5,100 nt of DNA from Actinomycetota bacterium (GTDB taxonomy: Bacteria > Cyanobacteriota > Vampirovibrionia > Obscuribacterales > Obscuribacteraceae), in NCBI GenBank assembly GCA_903970355.1, contig CAJCIF010000473.1, forward strand, positions 1-5,100, given 5' to 3'. Position numbers and translations under genes: made by a program. Below, piece after piece: positions 1-5,100 of this stretch; position 1 is the first letter of the stretch; each line of letters starts with the position of its first letter. The notes under the pieces were generated by a model that searched no databases, was not told the DNA's origin, and was given only the letters and a program-made list of their open reading frames with translations.

Positions 1-173
1 TTTATTTTTCGGGAAAACATGGGGAAAACCTGTAATTAATCTCTCATAGACCTTCGAATAGCTAGGGTTATTTGACTCTTGTTAACCCCAGCTCAAGACA
101 CCTGCTTTCCGCACGTATAGAGTGGAAGTGGGCAAATAACAAGTACGTGTCTAAAATCGCATTGTTGAGTTAA
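1..173. other. Non-coding leader upstream of the LuxR-type regulator
   Basis: No convincing coding sequence is visible here on either strand. Three small patterns can be seen. GGGAAAAC occurs twice, at 11-18 and 22-29, an 11-bp period. An inverted repeat lies at 65-88. A TATAGA hexamer at 116-121 could be a -10 box, but the best -35 match in front of it (AAGACA, 95-100) is weak and spaced only 15 bp. The reading frame of the downstream regulator is closed by TAA at 171-173, so that gene cannot extend into this stretch without a frameshift. The region most likely holds the regulator's promoter, but I cannot place it with confidence. Confidence 0.5.
65..88. promoter_or_regulatory. Inverted repeat GGGTTA-N12-TAACCC, possible operator
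   Basis: GGGTTA at 65-70 is the exact reverse complement of TAACCC at 83-88, with a 12-bp spacer. The spacer contains TTGACT (72-77), a good match to a sigma70-type -35 hexamer, but no convincing -10 box lies 16-18 bp downstream. The centres of the two arms are 18 bp apart, which would suit a dimeric regulator. The repeat could also be a weak RNA hairpin. No T-tract follows it, so it is unlikely to be an intrinsic terminator. A 6-bp repeat can occur by chance, so this is only a candidate. Confidence 0.25.
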
Positions 174-2027
174 TTGACCCGCCACTTTCGCCAAAAGTTT
201 CCCGTCGTGCCTCAGAAACATCAGACATCACCTTATTTCTTTCCTGCTGCCTCAGCCATTCTAAGAGCCTTTGAGAGCTTTAGTCGCGCGCGCCGCCAGC
301 TTCTACCAGGTGATGATTTCCTATCGACTGTGGCAGAAAGCATTGTCGATAACCTTTCTGTCGATCGTTGTCTCTTGTTCTTAATGGACAAACGTCCACG
401 TGCTGCCGGTTCGCCGCTACGATTTTCCCTTCTAGCGGAAAAATGTGGGGCAGATTGGCAGCCTACAGGCGTGCTTTCGCTTACGTATCCATCTGCAAGC
501 CCAACCAGTCAACGATTAGCCTCCCAGAAACACGTTTATCTGTCCCGCGACTCATTTCGCTCCGTTTCGATCGTGGAAGAAAAACTAGTCAGAATGCCAG
601 AACTTCGAGACGCTTGTCCGGATGAAAGCATTTTGCTTTTCCCATTAAGCAATAAAGAAGAACTGATCGGGTTGCTGTGTTTTACATTCGGCAGACCAGA
701 TGAAGCAATTCCTCCTGTCCTCATTGAATTTGGCGAATTCGTAGCTGGTGAGCTAGCTGATGCCATTTCGCAGGAAAGCTTCGATGCCATGGCTGATACC
801 ACTGGTGAAGGCATCGAGCAAGAAGTAGTCAATCTCCTTCTTAGCCCCGGTTTAGTGGTTGATAAAACAAGCGGCACGATTTCGGCAATCAATATACCAA
901 TTACACAGCTCCTGGGCTTAAGCCGCGAGGAACTGATTGGTCTTGAAATTTCTAAGCTCTTCGAAAATTCCGATCAGATTGTAAAAGCCATAAAAGGAAT
1001 AGATCGCAATGCGCCTGAGGCATTGTTAGACGACACCTCCATTCAAAAAGGTCGTGGGGACTTTGCTGTCTCAACCCGCCTTTTGCTTCTGCAAGGAAGA
1101 ACAACCGATCAAGTCCTGGTTACTTTGTCCAAAGTGCCTGGCTCAGGCACTTCAAAGAAAACAGAAAAACCAGTAGCAGATCCGGCTCTCACTCTAACCA
1201 AGCAAATCAACTGGGAACGTTGGGCGCGACAACTTGTCTGTAAGTTGCACACGACCACAGATAAAGATGTCTTGTTGCAAACGGCCGTTGATTATGTCGG
1301 CAAGTGGCTTCGTGCCAGTCGTTGTTTCATTGCCCGCACTACCGGGGCACCTCCATATTTAGTCACTCACGAATATGCTGAACCAGATATCAGCCCATTG
1401 GGATTGGGACGCACAGACCAATTCCCACAAGCAATATTGGAACGCATAAAGCATCACACGTATACGCTCAATGAACCCAGTGCGTTCTTGCATCTGGACG
1501 GCATGTCCGAACAGGACTTCAAAATTCTTTCTGAATATGGCATCACAAGCCTTGTTGGCACGCCAATTATTCTCAAAGGCGGCTCATATGGCGCGCTTAT
1601 AGTGCTTCACTCTTTGCCAAGACAATGGGCACGAGAAGACATAGACAGCCTTACTCTAACTGCGGAACAAACAGCCATAGCTTTGGAACGCTGCGAAAGC
1701 TTGCAGCATTTCAAAGACAAACTTTTCAACATGGACATGCTCGGCAACTTAGCCGAACAACTAAACAACGCCCTCGAGAATGTTCGCAAAGGCGTTAAAG
1801 CTGTCGGCGTTGAAGAAAAATCTGCAACCGGATCTGTTCCGCTATCTTTCCGCGAGTTGGAAGTATTGAAGTTGATCGCATCCGGTTATGCCAACCGCGA
1901 AGTTGCTCAACGCCTCTTCTTGACAGAATCGACGGTTGAACTGCACGCTTCGCGCATCCGCAAAAAATTGAATTTGAAGAGTAGAACTGCGCTAGTTAAA
2001 TACGCTTGCGATCACAATTTAGTCTAA
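174..2027 (+). CDS. GAF-PAS-GAF sensor transcription factor with C-terminal LuxR/GerE-type HTH
   Basis: This is a probable cytoplasmic one-component transcription regulator of 617 residues. Domains in order: GAF at about 45-200 (hydrophobic core near DRCLLFLM, 64-71, and the closing strand ELIGLLCF, 163-170); PAS at about 219-322 (LVVDKTSGTISAIN then LLGLSREELIGLEISKLF); a second GAF at about 346-507 (SRCFIARTT, 382-390, and GTPIILKGGSYGALIVLHS, 462-480); a helical linker at about 508-550; and a LuxR/GerE helix-turn-helix at about 556-617. The HTH has the family signatures LSFRELEVLKLIASGYANREVA and a recognition helix region with LTESTVELHASRIRKKL. There is no receiver domain, kinase domain, signal peptide or membrane segment, so the ligand or signal is presumably sensed directly by GAF/PAS; its identity is unknown. 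The TTG at 174 directly follows an in-frame TAA and has only a weak upstream TGAG. GTG at 207 is an alternative. The next ATG, at 384, lies inside the first GAF and is too late. The domain calls are firm; the start and the target genes are not. Confidence 0.9.
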   Translation: MTRHFRQKFPVVPQKHQTSPYFFPAASAILRAFESFSRARRQLLPGDDFLSTVAESIVDNLSVDRCLLFLMDKRPRAAGSPLRFSLLAEKCGADWQPTGVLSLTYPSASPTSQRLASQKHVYLSRDSFRSVSIVEEKLVRMPELRDACPDESILLFPLSNKEELIGLLCFTFGRPDEAIPPVLIEFGEFVAGELADAISQESFDAMADTTGEGIEQEVVNLLLSPGLVVDKTSGTISAINIPITQLLGLSREELIGLEISKLFENSDQIVKAIKGIDRNAPEALLDDTSIQKGRGDFAVSTRLLLLQGRTTDQVLVTLSKVPGSGTSKKTEKPVADPALTLTKQINWERWARQLVCKLHTTTDKDVLLQTAVDYVGKWLRASRCFIARTTGAPPYLVTHEYAEPDISPLGLGRTDQFPQAILERIKHHTYTLNEPSAFLHLDGMSEQDFKILSEYGITSLVGTPIILKGGSYGALIVLHSLPRQWAREDIDSLTLTAEQTAIALERCESLQHFKDKLFNMDMLGNLAEQLNNALENVRKGVKAVGVEEKSATGSVPLSFRELEVLKLIASGYANREVAQRLFLTESTVELHASRIRKKLNLKSRTALVKYACDHNLV

Positions 2028-2144
2028 GCGAATTCATTTTTAAGCGCTCCGGTCGGCTCCTTCGTCGCCTCCTCCGCGCGTATTGACGCTACGCTCCGCC
2101 ATTGCTCCTCGCAAAGGCTGCGCTTCGCTGTTGTTTCGGTTCCG
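2028..2144. repeat. GC-rich intergenic element with repeated GCTCC motif between convergent genes
   Basis: This 117-bp gap separates the 3' ends of two converging genes. From about 2044 to 2130 it is much richer in G and C than the flanking genes, and the strands are skewed: pyrimidine-rich on plus and purine-rich on minus. GCTCC occurs at 2046-2050, 2056-2060, 2093-2097 and 2104-2108, at steps of 10, 37 and 11 bp. CTCC occurs twice more, overlapping, at 2069-2075. Small dyads are present, such as GTTGT/ACAAC at 2130-2134 and 2147-2151, but I see no strong stem followed by a T-tract, so I do not call an intrinsic terminator for either gene. It could be a dispersed intergenic repeat, the 3' untranslated region of one or both transcripts, or a degraded element. 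Confidence 0.4.
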
Positions 2145-3467
2145 CTACAACAAGCCGCGGCGTTTTACATCTAAATAGAGATCGATTAGTTTTGCGGATA
2201 ATTCTTGTGGGGGTCTGTCTAGAACTAGACATCCCTGGCGTTGCAGTACGCTGAGAGCAAGTTCTCGTTGTGCGACTAGATCAAGGGCTACGGCGCGCTG
2301 AAAGATTTCCTGTGGTTCGAGATTGGCTGTCGGACCGGCACTTCTCTTTAGGCCAATTTCAAGTACGGTCCGATCGTTGAGGGTGACGCACATGGGTAAG
2401 TGTCGCTTCCGCAAATTTACAAGACCTTCGAGCAAAGCTTGTGAACCAGCGGGATCGGTCAAATCAGTAAGGACAACGACAAGAGCACGATTCTTTTGCA
2501 GAGAAGCATAGTGGGCGAGCATGCCCGGATAGTCCGGCTCGACGCTGCGGGGCTCGATCGGAAATGTAGCATCCAGTATTCTTTGCATGTAGGCCTTGCC
2601 GCGGCGAGGCGGCAAAAAGAGCAAAGGCTTCTCTGCAAAGATACCTAATCCGACCTGGTCGTTATGGGTTAGCCCAGTCAAAGCAAGTCCCAATGCGGCA
2701 TTCAAAGCGTGGTCGAATCGACTCAAATTTTCGAGATTTGACACCATCATTCTACCGGCATCAATCAATATAAGAAGGCGCTGTTCTTGTTCGATCTCGT
2801 ATGTTCGAACAATTGGTTTATCCCGCCGAGCCGTAGCTTTCCAGTCTATGCTCTTACTGTCATCGCCGCTTACATATTCTTTGAGCGAGGCAAAATCAGT
2901 ACCCTGCCCTCGCTTGTTGCGACGCAGTTCGCCTAATTCTGTCGAATTACTGAGTTTTACGGAAAGCTCTTTTAGCGATTGCAGATCGCTATAGACTTTA
3001 ATAGCTCGATCTTCTCCCAGCTTGATCTGCCGCCAGAACAATTCGAACTTACTCAAATAGCGCAGGTGGATCTTGCCAAACTTATATAGACCACGGCGTC
3101 GTGGCAATAGCTCATAGTTCAGTTTTGAGACCGAAGATGGCTCCAGAACGAATTCGAAATCTGAAACACTCGCTTTAATTTCGGGTGGAAATGAATCACG
3201 CACCTTGCACGTAAAAGGTTGCGAGCCCAAATTTGTGATCGCAACCTCTACTAAATTGCGCCTTCCTATCGAAAGCCTGTCCTGAACAGCACGACTGCCG
3301 GTCAAGTATTTCGGATTTGGTGTGACTATAAAGTCAATTACTACCAGAACAAACAAAATGACATTGCAGCCCATTCCCAGCTTTAGGGCAAGAGGGAAAA
3401 ACGGTGCGGCGCAAAACAATAAGGCAATGGCAAGAAGAGCAAAATAGAGTCTTTTCGAGGCAACCAT
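2145..3467 (-). CDS. DUF58 domain protein (VWA-like partner of MoxR ATPase)
   Basis: This 440-residue protein has two N-terminal hydrophobic segments (about 7-28 and 33-49), then a beta-rich region, then the DUF58 signature RGQGTDFASLKEYVSGDD followed by SKSIDWKATARRDKPIVRTYE (186-224). A VWA-like fold follows, with core strand LLILIDAG (231-238) and a second strand VVVLTDLTD (330-338). The protein is probably anchored in the inner membrane with the DUF58/VWA part in the cytoplasm. DUF58 proteins are typically encoded beside MoxR ATPases and are thought to be their partners or substrates; the actual process is not known here. The MIDAS-like site reads D236-A-G-R-M instead of the DxSxS of metal-binding VWA domains. 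The ATG is separated by one base from the stop of the MoxR gene (TAA-C-ATG) and lacks a clear Shine-Dalgarno sequence, which suggests translation coupled to MoxR. The length is usual for the family. It is the last gene of the unit and ends with TAG facing the convergent regulator. Confidence 0.92.
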   Translation of the reverse strand: MVASKRLYFALLAIALLFCAAPFFPLALKLGMGCNVILFVLVVIDFIVTPNPKYLTGSRAVQDRLSIGRRNLVEVAITNLGSQPFTCKVRDSFPPEIKASVSDFEFVLEPSSVSKLNYELLPRRRGLYKFGKIHLRYLSKFELFWRQIKLGEDRAIKVYSDLQSLKELSVKLSNSTELGELRRNKRGQGTDFASLKEYVSGDDSKSIDWKATARRDKPIVRTYEIEQEQRLLILIDAGRMMVSNLENLSRFDHALNAALGLALTGLTHNDQVGLGIFAEKPLLFLPPRRGKAYMQRILDATFPIEPRSVEPDYPGMLAHYASLQKNRALVVVLTDLTDPAGSQALLEGLVNLRKRHLPMCVTLNDRTVLEIGLKRSAGPTANLEPQEIFQRAVALDLVAQRELALSVLQRQGCLVLDRPPQELSAKLIDLYLDVKRRGLL

Positions 3468-3468
3468 G

Positions 3469-4416
3469 TTAACGAGGAACGGCTATTTGCCTGAGTAAAT
3501 TACCAATTACTTGGGATATGGTTACACCTTCAAGTTCGGCTTCCGGAGTAAGAATGAATCTGTGTCTCAACACAGGCTCCGCTACCGCCTTGATATCATC
3601 GGGAGTTATAAAATCTTTTCCCTGAATGGCTGCGTTAGATTTCGCTGCTGCCAGCCAGTTAAGCGCCGCACGCGGACTGGCACCTAATTGCAAATCCGAA
3701 AGATTGCGCGACTTTTGCACAAGTTGGATCAGGTAATTGAGAACACTTTCTTGCACTTTTACTTCTTCCAATTGATCGCGACATTCGACGATTTCTTTGG
3801 CTGAGGTGACGGGTTCAATTTTCTTTTTGCTGCGTTTGTATTTGCCTAACTGCCAGTTAGACAGCATCTGAAGTTCAGCATCGCCGGTTGGATAACTGAT
3901 TAGAACCTTCAACATAAATCGATCGAGCTGAGCTTCCGGCAGCGGATATGTCCCCTCAAATTCAACGGGGTTCTGAGTAGCAACTACCATATAAACATCG
4001 GAAAGCTTGTGGGAATGACCATCCAGGGTCACTTGATTTTCTTCCATTGCTTCCAGCAGCGCGCACTGTGTTTTCGGAGGCGTGCGGTTGACTTCATCTG
4101 CAAGGAGCAGACTTGTGAAGATGGGCCCTTTCTTGAGCGTAAAAGTTTTTGTATTAAGGTCGTATATGCTCGTCCCGAGGATATCGGAAGGCAACATATC
4201 CGGCGTTAGCTGTATTCGTCCGAACTCGGTGTCTATGAGGGATGCCAGGGTTTTGACAAGAAGTGTTTTGGCAGTACCTGGAACACCCTCCAAAAGCACA
4301 TGACCCTCCGCCAATAGAGCTGTCAGAAGCTGATCTATGACTTGCTCCTGTCCGACAATGACAGAAGACAACCCCTGTTTTAACTTACCGAAAACCTCTT
4401 CAACTCGCTCTGGCAT
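3469..4416 (-). CDS. MoxR-family AAA+ ATPase
   Basis: This 315-residue cytoplasmic AAA+ ATPase has a complete set of motifs. Walker A is GVPGTAKT (44-51). Walker B is LLLADEVNR (103-111), with catalytic E108. The sensor 1 region is ATQNP (146-150). The LPEAQLDRF segment typical of MoxR proteins is at 159-167. Sensor 2 is GASPRA (245-250), with R249, at the start of the C-terminal helical lid. In family terms this is an AAA_3 core plus an AAA lid. MoxR proteins form ring oligomers and are thought to act as chaperones that remodel or insert cofactors into partner proteins, often VWA-containing ones. Here the likely partners are the adjacent DUF58 and DUF4350 proteins. The start ATG lies inside the 3' end of the DUF4350 gene (17-bp overlap), and no strong ribosome binding site precedes it, so translational coupling is likely. 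The length and motifs are normal, so the gene appears intact. The family assignment is firm; the specific cellular role is not determined. Confidence 0.96.
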   Translation of the reverse strand: MPERVEEVFGKLKQGLSSVIVGQEQVIDQLLTALLAEGHVLLEGVPGTAKTLLVKTLASLIDTEFGRIQLTPDMLPSDILGTSIYDLNTKTFTLKKGPIFTSLLLADEVNRTPPKTQCALLEAMEENQVTLDGHSHKLSDVYMVVATQNPVEFEGTYPLPEAQLDRFMLKVLISYPTGDAELQMLSNWQLGKYKRSKKKIEPVTSAKEIVECRDQLEEVKVQESVLNYLIQLVQKSRNLSDLQLGASPRAALNWLAAAKSNAAIQGKDFITPDDIKAVAEPVLRHRFILTPEAELEGVTISQVIGNLLRQIAVPR

Positions 4417-5079
4417 TCACTAAACCCGATTTTTGTGCCCTGTACTCATTTTGAATTTGGTCCGTAAGAAAATCACACGTTTTTACTTGCTGCGCAAGCT
4501 CGCTTTCAGAAATATTTTTCTGCTGGGCAAGCCGCTCATAGTCTGCCAGGAATTTTTGTAAATTGCTACTGACGCTACTACTTTGCAAATTAGCGATTAT
4601 TTCCTGATCCGTAGAATGCGGCGACACATTGATCAGTCGGCAGAGCTTTTTGCGAAAATCCTGCACAATTATTTCAAGAGCTGCAAAGGTGGCCCCTGAG
4701 CGTTCGTAAGCGTTTGCCAACCCATTAATGAATTCCAAATTTGAAATCTCTCTGCTATTTTTCGCTTTAACCAATTCTCCGAAACGCTGATGAGAACTAA
4801 CAACAGCAATTACAAAAATTGCCAGTAGTTGCATAATGACGGGGCCAAGCCAGCCCCGCATTACATATATAAAAACATTTCCTGAACCGCTGTAACCATG
4901 GCAGCGTTCATCAAAGTAGATGGTACCATCAGTAGTGCTTAGCCAATTCATTAGAAACTGAAAATTAGACCAGTTTTTTTCATCCGAGATATTGCGATTG
5001 GAACAAAGCTGCGGCACGCTGCCAACTAAAATTCGTCCTTTGCCGTGATCCACTTCAACGATGAGCGGACCGTATTCAT
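4400..5079 (-). CDS. DUF4350 domain membrane protein, 5'-truncated at the contig end
   Basis: This is the first visible gene of the minus-strand operon; its N-terminal part is missing. The frame is open through GTG at 5051-5053 and continues upstream as YEYGPLIVE before running into adapter sequence, so that GTG is not a credible start. The visible part matches the C-terminal half of DUF4350 proteins: a short ectodomain with GKGRILVGSVPQLCSN and the IYFDERCHG motif, which corresponds to the family's FDE-x-HHG. One membrane segment follows (GWLGPVIMQLLAIFVIAVV, residues 67-85 counted from the GTG), then QRFGE and a helical cytoplasmic part with NLEFINGLANAYERSGAT. An additional N-terminal membrane helix is expected in the missing portion. 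The last 65 or so residues are polar, rich in Q, N and S, and probably helical. The 3' end overlaps the MoxR start by 17 bp. DUF4350 has no established biochemical function; its link to MoxR and DUF58 genes is a known genomic association. Confidence 0.85.
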
Positions 5080-5100
5080 AGATCGGAAGAGCACACGTCT
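5080..5100 (+). other. Illumina TruSeq adapter contamination at the contig end
   Basis: The final bases, GATCGGAAGAGCACACGTCT at 5081-5100, preceded by A at 5080, are identical to the beginning of the standard Illumina TruSeq read-through adapter. A 21-base exact match running to the very last base is not expected by chance. This stretch is therefore a sequencing artefact, not genomic DNA. The A at 5080 may be genomic or come from A-tailing. The adapter happens to keep the minus-strand frame open (it would read TCALPI before YEYG), so it could mislead a gene caller into a false N-terminus. Confidence 0.97.

Noticed and set aside
5..30. Small dyad TTTTC-GG-GAAAA and GGGAAAAC direct repeat as an origin, CRISPR or terminator signal
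   Set aside because: There are only two short copies and a 2-base loop that cannot fold into a useful hairpin; it is explained by local A/T runs at the edge of the window.
368..625. Plus-strand open frame of 85 codons in another frame of the regulator
   Set aside because: It lies wholly within the first GAF domain of the regulator, has no recognisable motif and no ribosome binding site.
536..892. Minus-strand open frame of 118 codons inside the regulator gene
   Set aside because: It is antisense to the GAF/PAS coding region, has a serine-rich composition typical of an antisense shadow and shows no domain; the plus-strand frame has clear GAF and PAS features.
2120..2160. Intrinsic terminator between the convergent genes (GTTGT/ACAAC hairpin)
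   Set aside because: The stem is only 5 bp with a 12-base loop, it extends into the end of the DUF58 gene, and no T-tract follows on either strand.
2596..2994. Plus-strand open frame of 132 codons opposite the DUF58 gene
   Set aside because: It is antisense to the conserved DUF58 and VWA-like core; its Arg/Ser-rich composition is that of an antisense shadow.
4009..4303. Two overlapping plus-strand open frames (66 and 73 codons) opposite the MoxR gene
   Set aside because: Both are antisense to the Walker A/Walker B region of a clearly intact MoxR ATPase and have no motif of their own.
5051..5053. GTG as the start of the DUF4350 gene
   Set aside because: The frame is open upstream and encodes YEYGPLIVE, which fits the DUF4350 domain, so the true start lies beyond the contig end. 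The GTG is only the first possible start codon left in the fragment.

Overview
The window holds four protein-coding genes in two convergent blocks. It comes from a bacterial genome of moderate GC content and is probably the end of a short-read contig. The last 21 bases (5080-5100) match the Illumina TruSeq adapter exactly, so genuine sequence stops at about 5079. The organism cannot be named from this window. The gene content (a MoxR/DUF58/DUF4350 cluster and a GAF-PAS-GAF-LuxR regulator) fits a free-living environmental bacterium. No rRNA, tRNA, insertion sequence, CRISPR array or phage gene was seen.

Left block, plus strand: bases 1-173 are a non-coding leader with a short inverted repeat and weak promoter-like elements. 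A 617-residue multidomain transcription factor (GAF, PAS, GAF, LuxR-type HTH) follows at 174-2027. It has no phosphoacceptor receiver domain, so it probably reads its signal directly through its GAF/PAS modules. Its start is uncertain: a TTG directly after an in-frame stop, with no good ribosome binding site.

Middle: 2028-2144 is a 117-bp gap between converging genes. It is far more GC-rich than its surroundings and carries four copies of GCTCC, two pairs of them spaced about one helical turn apart.

Right block, minus strand, reading from right to left: a DUF4350 membrane protein (5' end missing at the contig end), a MoxR-family AAA+ ATPase and a DUF58 protein. The first two overlap by 17 bp and the last two are 1 bp apart, so they form one transcription unit with probable translational coupling. 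This gene set is a known and widespread arrangement. MoxR ATPases are thought to act as chaperones with DUF58/VWA-like partners, and DUF4350 supplies a membrane-anchored component. The cluster's substrate is not shown here. The operon ends after DUF58, with no transglutaminase or VWA gene downstream in the window.

I did not find convincing evidence of a new biological system. The items most worth checking are the adapter at the right end, the GCTCC-rich intergenic element, the non-canonical MIDAS-like site in the DUF58 protein, and the start of the regulator.
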